Source: Bryobacterales bacterium (GTDB lineage: Bacteria; Acidobacteriota; Terriglobia; Bryobacterales; Bryobacteraceae). From it: DNA of 8,068 bases. The position numbers were made by a program, and so were the translations under genes. The number at the start of each line of letters is the position of its first letter. Within the stretch, counting starts at the first letter, position 1. This document shows, one piece after another, positions 1 to 7,000 of the stretch. The stretch covers positions 399-8,466 of the forward strand of contig PLMF01000168.1 in assembly GCA_003142355.1 (NCBI GenBank), read 5' to 3'. Below the pieces are notes generated by a model. That model was not told where the DNA came from, did not search any database, and saw nothing but the letters and a program-made list of their open reading frames with translations.

Positions 1-1
1 G

Positions 2-895
2 GAGTTTCCGTTCCTTGTGACCGGCATCCACACGCTGCGCCACGGCACGGCGGTGGCGCCTGAAGGCCTGCCGGACGATCCGCCGTTCGGACCGCGCGCG
101 GCCTCCATCGAAGAGTTTCTGGATGCCGCGCGCGCCGATATCGCGGTGGAGCTGACCACGCTCAATCCTGCCACGGGCGAGCCCGCGATTGCGCACATCC
201 GCGCCGCCTTCGCCCGGCGCATGCACGTGGTGACCGCGAATAAAGGGCCCATCGCGCACGCTTACGCCGAATTACGCGACGCAGCCGCCCGCGCGGGAGT
301 GGGGTTCCGCTTCGAATCGGCCGCCATGGACGGCGCTCCGGTGTTCAACCTGTGGCACTACAACCTGCCGGGCGTGAAGGTGCTGGGTTTCACCGGCGTG
401 CTGAATTCCACGTCGAAGGTGGTGGTGGAAGCCATGGAGCGCGGCGGCTCGTTCGAGGACGGTTTGAAAGCCGCGCGCGCCATGGGCATCACGGAAGGCG
501 ATGGCGCGTTCGACGTGGAGGGCTGGGACTCCGCCGCCAAGACCGCCGCGCTGGCCAACGTGCTGATGGACGCGCGCACCACACCACAGCAGGTCTCGAC
601 GCGCGGCATCACAAGATTGACGCCGGAGCGCGTGGCCGAAATCGCGCGCCAGGGTAAGACCGTGCGCCTGATCAGCCGCGCGCACCGCACCGGAGGGCGA
701 GTCTCGCTGCGCGTGCGCGCGGAGGTGCTGGACCGCTGCGACATCCTGGCTTGCACGCCCGGCACTTCGAACCTGATCCTGTTCCACACCGACCTGATGG
801 GTACCTTCGGCACGGTCTCGATCGAACCGACCGTGGAGCAGACGGCCTACGGCGTGTTCAGCGACCTGGTCAACTTGACCAGGCTGAGCGGATAG
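2..895 (+). CDS. hom: Homoserine dehydrogenase, C-terminal part (5' end outside window)
   Basis: Reduces L-aspartate 4-semialdehyde to L-homoserine with NAD(P)H, the branch point to threonine and methionine, in the cytoplasm. The frame is open to the window edge (EFPFLVTGIHTLRHG), so the GTG at 17 is probably internal and the NAD(P)-binding N terminus lies upstream. Visible family motifs are NPATGEPAIAHIRAA, VTANKGP (nt ~230-250, with the conserved Lys), VLNSTSK where most members have ILNGTTN, and the signature region TEGDGAFDVEGWDSAAK (nt ~490-543) with the conserved Glu, Asp and Lys. The usual Pro after the first Asp is Gly here. No ACT domain follows, so threonine feedback through such a domain is not expected. 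The stop at 893-895 lies 49 bp inside the convergent DUF3592-like gene. The family call is firm; the symbol is by family only, and a specialised homologue is possible given the altered motifs. Confidence 0.88.
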   Translation, partial: EFPFLVTGIHTLRHGTAVAPEGLPDDPPFGPRAASIEEFLDAARADIAVELTTLNPATGEPAIAHIRAAFARRMHVVTANKGPIAHAYAELRDAAARAGVGFRFESAAMDGAPVFNLWHYNLPGVKVLGFTGVLNSTSKVVVEAMERGGSFEDGLKAARAMGITEGDGAFDVEGWDSAAKTAALANVLMDARTTPQQVSTRGITRLTPERVAEIARQGKTVRLISRAHRTGGRVSLRVRAEVLDRCDILACTPGTSNLILFHTDLMGTFGTVSIEPTVEQTAYGVFSDLVNLTRLSG

Positions 896-1593
896 GGCGC
901 ATTGCGGCGCGGGTTTTCGGGATCGTAGAGCACGCAAACCGGGTTGCCGATCGCGGGAGGACGCCGGCTCTGGCCTCGCCCCTTGGCGGTGGCTCCGTTC
1001 AGCAAGGTGAACTCGTACCGAATGACGGTTCCGTTCTTGGTCCTCCGCTGGCCGGTTACAATTCCCGGGGCGGGACGCCCTTCCGTCAGCAGCCGCACCT
1101 GCTTGCGAAGGAGCATGGCGAGGATCACGGCGATGACAGCCAGTTCCCCGGAGACCAGGTATGGGACCCAGTTGGGCATGGGAGTTTCGTCCCATTCGAT
1201 CGGGTGGTTCACTTTCGGGTTGGATGGAAGAAAGCGTACAGGCAGGCTGGAACCGGCTTTGAGCGTTTGCCAAATCTGCGTCGGGACCTTTTTGCGCGCT
1301 ACATACTCGCGCTCCTCAACGGTGAACCGGTAAGACACCAGGTGCTGCTGGTCCTTGTCTGAACTGCGCCAGACGCGCGTGATTCGGGCATCCGTATTCA
1401 CCCCTTGTTCTTGCAGCAGGTGGTGATCTTCGGCCTGCCGCCTGGCCGTTGTTCCAAGGCCGATGCCCGCGGCGACGGCGCCCAGCAACATCGCGCCTGC
1501 CACTACCAGCAGGGCGATCCCCGCGCCGGTCAACTGAACCGGGCGCAGGCTGGAATAGCCGAGGCCGTCCGGGGGCGTCCAGTTGTTCGTCAT
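847..1593 (-). CDS. Two-TM membrane protein with two DUF3592-like segments
   Basis: A 248-residue protein of unknown function. Hydrophobic helices are visible at about residues 21-47 and 143-162. Each is followed by a soluble beta-rich stretch of the DUF3592 kind: residues ~66-130, ending VRFLPSNPKVN, and ~173-232, ending VLYDPENPRRN. The two endings match each other, so the protein looks like an internal duplication of a helix-plus-beta-domain unit. It is the last gene of the SPFH operon; its ATG overlaps the stop of the RHH gene (ATGA), and an AAGGAG lies 11 nt upstream inside that gene, which points to translational coupling. The C-terminal tail (after about PLSLVKL) is encoded antisense to the end of the homoserine dehydrogenase gene. 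DUF3592 is a domain name without known activity. The family call rests on the YDPENP-type motif and topology. Confidence 0.75.
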   Translation of the reverse strand: MTNNWTPPDGLGYSSLRPVQLTGAGIALLVVAGAMLLGAVAAGIGLGTTARRQAEDHHLLQEQGVNTDARITRVWRSSDKDQQHLVSYRFTVEEREYVARKKVPTQIWQTLKAGSSLPVRFLPSNPKVNHPIEWDETPMPNWVPYLVSGELAVIAVILAMLLRKQVRLLTEGRPAPGIVTGQRRTKNGTVIRYEFTLLNGATAKGRGQSRRPPAIGNPVCVLYDPENPRRNAPYPLSLVKLTRSLNTP

Positions 1594-1757
1594 GACTTAC
1601 TCTTCTCCTTCCGCAAACGCCTCGCGTCCTGGAGGGCGCGTCGCAACAGAAACTCGATCTGCGCGTTGAGGCTGCGCAGTTCGGAATCGGCCCAACGCTC
1701 GAGGGCTTCGTGAGTCGCCGGGTCCAGCCGAAGCAGGAATGTTTTCCGCTGCGCCAT
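1590..1757 (-). CDS. Arc-like ribbon-helix-helix DNA-binding protein, 55 aa
   Basis: Translating 1757 to 1590 on the minus strand gives a 55-residue protein starting MAQRKTFLLRLDPATHEALE. It fits a ribbon-helix-helix repressor of the Arc/CopG type: a beta-strand (KTFLLRL, residues 5-11) that would insert in the DNA major groove, helix A (~13-26), and helix B with RSLNAQIEFLLRRAL, which resembles the Arc helix-B sequence RSVNSEIYQRVMES. A very basic tail follows. It starts 6 nt after the SPFH stop and its TGA overlaps the next ATG, so it is the middle gene of a co-transcribed trio. The only SD-like sequence (AAGAGG) is just 2 nt from the ATG, so expression may depend on coupling to the SPFH gene. 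Such dimers bind short palindromic boxes repeated about one helical turn apart, which is what the operon's promoter contains. The target is inferred. No toxin partner is seen, so an antitoxin role is less likely. Confidence 0.85.
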   Translation of the reverse strand: MAQRKTFLLRLDPATHEALERWADSELRSLNAQIEFLLRRALQDARRLRKEKSKS

Positions 1758-1763
1758 GGCCTC

Positions 1764-2630
1764 TTACTGGTAGAGCGTGCCCGCGTTGACGATGGGCTGC
1801 GCGTCGCGGTCGCTGCACAGCACTACGAGCAGGTTGCTCACCATGCTGGCCTTGCGCTCTTCGTCGAGCTCGACGATGTGCTTCGCGCTCAATTGCTCGA
1901 GCGCCATCTCCACCATGCTCACCGCGCCCTCGACAATCTTCTGGCGGGCGGCGATGATGGCGCTGGCCTGCTGCCGCCGCAGCATGGCGCTCGCGATTTC
2001 GGGAGCGTACGCCAGGTGGGTGATGCGGGCCTCGATGACCTCCACGCCGGCTTTGGACAGGCGATCCTGGATCTCGTCGCGCATGCGGTGGGCGATGTCC
2101 ATCACCGACATGCGTAGCGACATCTGCCCTTCCACGTGCGCGTCGTAGGGATAGGTGGTGGCCAGGCTGCGCACGGCGGACTCGCTCTGCACGTGGACGA
2201 AATGCTCATAGTCGTCGACGCAAAAGATGGCTTCGGCCGTTTCCACCACGCGCCATACCACCACGGCGGCGATCTCGATGGGGTTGCCGTCCTGGTCGTT
2301 GACCTTCAGCTTGCTGCTCTCGAAGTTGCGTATGCGCAGGGAAACCCGGCGGCGGCGCGTCAGCGGGTTCACCCACCAGAGGCCCTGCTGCTTGATGGAG
2401 CCTTTGTACACGCCGAACAACTGGATCACCTTGGCCTCATTGGGATTGACGACCGTGAATCCGGCCAGGCAGGCGATGTCGACGATCAGAACCACGATCC
2501 ATGCCAGGATCTGGTAGCCCGCCTCGGCCTGGATCGCCACGACCAGCATGGCAATGGACAGGATCACCAGCGCCGGAAGCAGGATGAGCATCAGCCAGCC
2601 CGAGAGACCCTTGACTTCTTTTTCCCGCAT
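1764..2630 (-). CDS. SPFH/band-7 (slipin-like) membrane protein
   Basis: A 288-residue member of the SPFH (stomatin/prohibitin/flotillin) superfamily, proteins that oligomerise on membranes and organise microdomains or regulate proteases. Two hydrophobic segments (~12-34 and ~39-61) precede the SPFH domain, which runs from [12 protein letters not shown] (~62) through [13 protein letters not shown] (~117-130) and [19 protein letters not shown] to an alanine/glutamine-rich helical part ([17 protein letters not shown]). The C terminus is VNAGTLYQ. The start chosen is the ATG at 2630. It has AGGAGG 11 nt upstream, and the predicted transcription start (~2655) lies downstream of the alternative ATG at 2660, which would add ten residues encoded by the leader itself. 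It is the first gene of the operon with the RHH and DUF3592-like genes. The physiological role of this subgroup is not known to me. Confidence 0.9.
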   Translation of the reverse strand: MREKEVKGLSGWLMLILLPALVILSIAMLVVAIQAEAGYQILAWIVVLIVDIACLAGFTVVNPNEAKVIQLFGVYKGSIKQQGLWWVNPLTRRRRVSLRIRNFESSKLKVNDQDGNPIEIAAVVVWRVVETAEAIFCVDDYEHFVHVQSESAVRSLATTYPYDAHVEGQMSLRMSVMDIAHRMRDEIQDRLSKAGVEVIEARITHLAYAPEIASAMLRRQQASAIIAARQKIVEGAVSMVEMALEQLSAKHIVELDEERKASMVSNLLVVLCSDRDAQPIVNAGTLYQ

Positions 2631-2651
2631 GATTGAACCTTCCTCCTTGCT

Positions 2652-2681
2652 TGACATCAAAATGATATCATAATGATGTCA
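2652..2681 (-). promoter_or_regulatory. Triple TGA-NN-TCA operator over the SPFH operon promoter
   Basis: On the plus strand three 8-bp boxes follow each other at exactly 11-bp intervals: TGACATCA (2652-2659), TGATATCA (2663-2670) and TGATGTCA (2674-2681). The outer two are perfect reverse complements and the middle one is self-palindromic, extending to ATGATATCAT at 2662-2671. All share the same centre of symmetry at 2666.5. Because 11 bp is about one helical turn, all boxes face the same side of the DNA. They cover the spacer, the -10 element and the transcription start of the SPFH promoter, so a bound protein should block RNA polymerase. The likely ligand is the RHH protein encoded in the operon; this is inference. 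Confidence 0.7.
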
Positions 2682-2689
2682 TTTGTCAA
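2662..2689 (-). promoter_or_regulatory. Sigma70-type promoter of the SPFH-RHH-DUF3592 operon
   Basis: Reading the minus strand, the -35 is TTGACA (2689-2684, perfect consensus), followed by a 16-nt spacer and -10 TATCAT (2667-2662, five of six consensus bases). The start of transcription should fall near 2655, giving a leader of about 25 nt that contains the AGGAGG ribosome-binding site. This AT-rich island stands out from the GC-rich surroundings. A run of eight C residues (plus-strand G at 2690-2697) lies just upstream of the -35. Confidence 0.75.
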
Positions 2690-2746
2690 GGGGGGGGAAA
2701 AGGAAAGGCGCCCGCGCAGAGGCATTCCGCGTGTGGCACGTTGTAG

Positions 2747-3583
2747 AATTCGCCCAACCACACGACTATAGTGACCGGCGTCGGCTCCGACGAACATGGC
2801 CTGCTGGCGAACGGAACCATCTCGCGGACCGGCGCATGGCCGCCGGTGAAAGTGGAACCGACGATCGAGAAGCAAAAGATGGTCCGCGTTCCCACGGTCT
2901 ATGACGCGGCCTACAAAACCGGGCTCACAACCGCGGAGGTGGATTGGGTGGCCATCAACCAAGCACCAACGATCACATGGGCATTCAGCGAATGGGCGCC
3001 GGCGGAGGGGCCGCTGGAGCGCGAAATGATCGGCAAGGGGGCGATTGCGGCTTCGGACATCGAGAGCTTCACGAAGTCGAACATCCTGTTCCGCGACCAG
3101 ATCTGGACTAAGGCCGCGGTATACCTGATCCGCGAGCACCGGCCCAACCTGCTGCTGTTCCACCTGCTTTCGCTCGATTCGGTGCACCACCGGTTCGGGC
3201 CGAAGACCCTGGCGGGGACTGCCGCGATCGCGTTTGTGGATAGCTCGGTGGGACACGTGGTGGAAGCGGTTCGCGCGGCCGGAATGAGCGATCGCACGAC
3301 CTTCATGGTGGTTTCGGACCACGGCTTCAAACCGTACACGAAGCAGATTGCTCCTTCGGCGGCGCTTGCGGCTGCGGGCCTCTCCGGCAAGGCATACGCG
3401 ATGCCGGAAGGTGGCACGGCGTTCGTCTATTTCGACAAATCCCAGGCGGCGGAACTGGCCCCTAAGGTGATCCAGGCTCTCAAAGGAGCCGAAGGGATCG
3501 ACAGGATCATCGGTCCGGGGCGCCGTCTGCGATCTGGCAGACTCAAGCCGAGGCGTCGATGGTGCGGGTATCGTAGTCCCTGA
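2747..3583 (+). pseudogene. Truncated type I phosphodiesterase/nucleotide pyrophosphatase remnant
   Basis: The open frame after the TAG at 2744-2746 reads NSPNHTTIVTGVGSDEHGLLANG, which enters the alkaline-phosphatase superfamily (nucleotide pyrophosphatase/phosphodiesterase branch) at its PNHTTIVTG motif. Intact members carry about 60-80 more N-terminal residues with the first metal-binding Asp, and the catalytic Thr two residues before this Pro; here that position is Asn. Downstream metal-ligand motifs survive: LSLDSVHHRFGP (Asp codon 3176, His codons 3185-3190) and VVSDHGF (Asp 3317, His 3320). Similarity ends around DRIIGP (3500-3517), followed by an Arg-rich tail unlike the family. The fragment therefore lacks its nucleophile and the last part of the domain and should be inactive. 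No ribosome-binding site precedes the GTG at 2771. The internal frame is intact over ~250 codons, so decay looks recent or driven by deletions rather than point mutations. Confidence 0.8.
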
Positions 3584-3664
3584 TTCTGGGATGAAGGGTT
3601 CCCGAAGTTCAAAACGGCCCAATGCAGCCTTGGTACTGATTTCCCAAATGGAGGCTGCGCTTAT
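3543..3664 (-). pseudogene. vapC: VapC-type PIN-domain toxin remnant with N-terminal and internal deletions
   Basis: Directly after the antitoxin stop, the minus strand in another frame reads SAASIWEISTKAALGRFEL and then REPF (3664 to ~3593). This is a well-conserved mid-region of VapC-like PIN ribonucleases, which cut tRNA or other RNA. The normal start with the catalytic LLDTH-type motif is absent. After EPF the frame changes and HPRIRDYDTRTIDASA follows to a TGA at 3545-3543, which looks like the C-terminal end of this family. About 60-70 residues of the core would then be missing between the two parts. Only about 40 of an expected ~130 residues remain, with neither the first nor the central acidic active-site residues. 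The mid-region call is strong; the C-terminal piece is weaker. Confidence 0.7.
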
Positions 3665-3921
3665 TGTGGTGGCTGAAGGACACCCGGCACCTTGGCCCCG
3701 GCGATCTCCGGAGGCAGAGGGGCGTCGAAATTGCGGTGGATTTCGATCAGGTGTTTCAACCTGCCGGGTTTGCGGTCGAAGGCGACTTTTTCCAGCGCGA
3801 TTAAGCGGGCGGCCGGCTTGCCGGCTTTGGCAATAATGATCTCCTCACCCTTGGCGGCCTCTTCCACGAGACGGGAGAGGTGGGTTTTCGCGGCGTGGAT
3901 GTGATCGTGCCGCGCCCCCAC
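3661..3921 (-). CDS. Phd/YefM (VapB-like) antitoxin, orphaned
   Basis: An 86-residue protein with the family core IHAAKTHLSRLVEEAAKGEE (residues ~8-27) followed by IIIAKAGKPAARLIAL, the dimerising and DNA-binding part of Phd/YefM antitoxins, and a toxin-binding-type tail DAPLPPEIAGA. Such proteins neutralise a co-encoded PIN or RelE-type toxin and repress their own operon. The start is uncertain: GTG at 3921 is the only start codon just before the core, and no ribosome-binding site is visible. The last ~10 residues (KVPGVLQPPQ) are atypical and probably arise where a deletion joined the antitoxin end to the middle of its toxin gene. The toxin next to it is broken, so this antitoxin has no active partner here. 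Confidence 0.78.
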   Translation of the reverse strand: MGARHDHIHAAKTHLSRLVEEAAKGEEIIIAKAGKPAARLIALEKVAFDRKPGRLKHLIEIHRNFDAPLPPEIAGAKVPGVLQPPQ

Positions 3922-3973
3922 CTGTGGGGACGCATGTTTCGCCGCCGGCCAAGACGTTGGAACAAAAGCCAGG

Positions 3974-3982
3974 TGCTAAGAT
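3974..3982 (+). promoter_or_regulatory. Possible extended -10 promoter of the beta-propeller gene
   Basis: TG-C-TAAGAT (TG at 3974-3975, TAAGAT at 3977-3982) fits an extended -10 element, and transcription would start near 3989, about 32 nt before the ATG at 4021. The best -35 candidate, TTGGAA at 3957-3962, has only a 14-nt spacer, so recognition would rely on the extended -10. The site lies in the ~100-bp gap between this gene and the divergent antitoxin gene. Confidence 0.35.
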
Positions 3983-4020
3983 CATGTTTAGCCGCGTCCG
4001 TTGGCCTCCTGGGGGTTTTT

Positions 4021-7000
4021 ATGCAACGGACTTGGCTTCTCCTCCTTTTAACATCAGCCCTGTACGCGACTCCCCATCTGCGTCTGCCGACGTGGATCGA
4101 AGCTGCGGACGAAGGTGGGTTTGTCGTTCGCGCCGGCAGGGGTGCTTACTACCTTGCCGCTTCCGGTGACCTGCGCCTTTCTTCGCAACTCGAAATGCGC
4201 CTGCTTGGCCGGGCCCCCGGCAGTGGAGCGTCTCTTTCCAACCGTCTTCCTGGCTATACCAACGATCTCCGCGACAACGATCCCGCCCGATGGCGAACCG
4301 GTATACCGCAGTATGGCCGGGTGCGGTTCGCGCGAGTTTATCCGGGCATCGATCTGGTGTTCCACGGCGAGCAAACCGAACTGGAGTACGATTTCGAAGT
4401 GGCCCCGGGCGTGTCGCCGGATAAGATTGCCCTCGAGTTTGACGGCGCGGAAAGCGTGCGCCTCGGCTCTTCCGGCGAGTTGATGGTCGATGATTTTTGC
4501 TTCCTTCGCCCCCGCGTTTTTCAGGAAGGTAAGCGCATTCGCGGCGCCTACCGGCTGCTCGGGCGGAATCGCGTGGGCTTTCGCGTGGGGCGATATGACC
4601 GGACCCGCGCGCTTCTGATCGACCCCGTGCTCGGGTATGCCGCCCGGTTCGGGAGTCAGGGCAACGATCCGATTCAGGCACTCGCGGTGGATCCGGCCGG
4701 CAACGTCTATATCGCTGGAACCACGACTTCCGCAATTCCGCTGCTCAATCCCATTAACCCGAAACCGGGCGCCGGCAACTGTTTTCAGCAGTGCGAAAGT
4801 GTTTTTCAGCAGTGCGAAGGTGTCTTTGTGGCCAAGTTCGACGCCACCGGTGCGAAGCTGCTCTATTCCACCTACCTCGGCGGTGACACGCGCGACGACG
4901 CTGCTGGAATTGCCGTCGATCGCGACGGCAACGCCTACGTCGCGGGGACCACGCGAACAGTGGGATATACCACGCCGCGTGCATGGGTGATGAAGTTGAA
5001 CCCCAGCGGTTCCGCGATACTATATAACCGCAGCATCGCGGGCGATACCGCGGCTAGCGCGATCGCCGTCGATACGCAAGGCAACGCCTACCTTGCCGGC
5101 ACCAGCCTGGCGCTCGATTTTCCGGCGGTGAATGCCCTCGAAGCCCAGACGCCGGTAAAATCGCTGTTCGTTACCAACGATGGCGGCGTCACGTGGCGCG
5201 CGCTGAATAACAACCTGGCGGCGCTCATCGTAAACTCGCTGGCCATCGACCCCACCCGGCCGGCTACGCTATACGCCGCGACCACCATCGGTCTCTACAA
5301 ATCGCTGGATGCGGGCGCAAACTGGACGCAACTTCTCACGGCCCAGAACGCTTACCAGGTGGTCCTCGATCCGAACACCCCATCCACTTTGTACGCCCTG
5401 TACGAGGACTCCGCCGGCAACAACCAGGTCGCGAAGAGTGTGGATGCCGGCACCACTTGGCAAGCCCTCACCGGCGTACTGCCATCGCCCAGTTTTCCAG
5501 CGCCGGGCAGGCAATTCGGATCTCTGGCTCTCGATCCTTCGCAGCCTTCGGTCGTGTGGCTGACCAGCTTCGCGAACCAGATTCCCTCCATCTACAGGAG
5601 CGTGGATGGCGGGGCACACTGGAGCGACGTCCATGATTTTCCCGTATCTTTTATCGGGCAGGGAGATTCTCTTGCCGGCGGCGCCATAGTTGTAGACCCG
5701 ACGAACTCCGCGCGCGTTTATGCCTGCTGTGCTTATGGACTCACATACGTGGTACCCGCCGTGTTCCGCACCGAGGATGGCGGAAAGACCTGGGTGGAAG
5801 GCGGGCGCGCCAACATCTCGACTCCGGTGGTGGATCCGCGCAATGGCGCGACTCTGTACGCGTCGTCGGGGACCGGCCTGCTGCGCAGCATCGACGCCGG
5901 CCAATCCTGGACGGACGTCGCACTCCCGTCCATCGCGCTTCCAGGCTCCAACTTCAACGGCTTGGCGATCGATCGTTTGGGTGCGCTTTACCTGGTCAAT
6001 GACGCCGGCATTCTGCTGCGCAGCACGGATGACGGCATCACGTGGACGGTCCGGTACGGGCCGTGGACGAATAGTTCCGCGAACGCGCAGGGAGCGCACA
6101 TTCTGGCGCTCGATCCCGTCAGCCCGTCTTCCACGATCTATGTGGGCTTTACGGGGATGGGAAGGTTCGAGCATGCCTTCGCCGCGAAGCTCGACCCCGC
6201 GGGCTCGATTCTCTGGGCTACGCTGATTGCCGGTTCGATACAGGATCAAGCACTCGCCGTGGCGGTGGATTCCGCGGGCAACGCCTACGTCGCGGGCACC
6301 ACCAATTCTCTGGATTTCCCGCTGGCGAACCCGGTTCAGGCCGTCAGGGGTAAGGCTGTCGGGTACGGGTTCGATGCCTTCCTCACCAAAATCTCCAGCG
6401 ACGGAAGCAAGCTCCTCTATTCCACGTATCTGGGCGGGAGCGGTGACGATGCCGCCAACGCCGTGGCGGTGGATTCCGCCGGGGAAGCGTACATTACGGG
6501 ATCCACGACGTGGACCGACTTCCCCACGGTCAACGGCATCCAGGCGGCGCCGGGCAGCAACTCCGGCGGTTCGTTCGTGGCCAAGTTCGATGCAACGGGT
6601 GGGAAACTGCTGTACTCCACATACCTCAGCGGAGGCGGCGGATCGAGTATCGCGGTGGATGCCCAGGGAAGCGCCTGGGTGGCGGGTCAGGCCGGGATCG
6701 GGCTCCCGCTGGTCCTCCCCATTTCAAGCAGCGGAGGCGGGGCATATATCGCAAAGCTGGCGCCTTCGGGCACAGGGATCGTCCTGGGCTTTTCCACGTA
6801 TGTCGGCAGCGCGGATGACCGCATCGCCGCGATCGCGATCGGCCCGACCGGCAGCATCTGGATGGCCGGGACGGCAGATTCACCGAATTTTCTCGGTGGC
6901 GCCGCGTTCGAATCCGGCGGTTTTCTGGCACGGCTGGACCTCGAGCCTCTGGCTCCGGCGACACCGGGTATACCGCTGGTGCGCGCCGTCTTCAACGCTG

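Noticed and set aside
272..1273. Long minus-strand open frame of 333 codons
   Set aside because: It is antisense to the well-supported homoserine dehydrogenase and out of frame with the DUF3592-like gene. Its product is rich in Arg, His and Gln with no recognisable motif, typical of a GC-rich shadow frame.
2631..2660. Alternative ATG at 2660 for the SPFH gene (10 extra residues)
   Set aside because: The extra codons consist of the ribosome-binding site of the ATG at 2630, and the predicted transcription start near 2655 lies downstream of this ATG.
2690..2697. Run of eight G as a phase-variation tract
   Set aside because: It lies outside any coding frame and just upstream of the -35. Length changes would not alter promoter spacing, so no switching effect is supported.
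2731..2749. Sigma54-like TGGCACG at 2734-2740
   Set aside because: The -12 element (TTGC) is not at the required distance; the sequence reads AGAAT there.
2657..3622. Minus-strand open frame of 321 codons across the phosphodiesterase remnant
   Set aside because: Only its first few codons (GRFELREPF) are meaningful, as part of the PIN toxin remnant. The rest mirrors the plus-strand phosphodiesterase sequence.
3880..4020. Longer start for the propeller gene at 3880
   Set aside because: The extra 47 residues are basic and not signal-like, and they overlap the antitoxin start; the ATG at 4021 begins a standard signal peptide.
5269..6249. Minus-strand open frame of 326 codons inside the propeller gene
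   Set aside because: Antisense to the Asp-box block, with low-complexity Arg-rich product and no motif.
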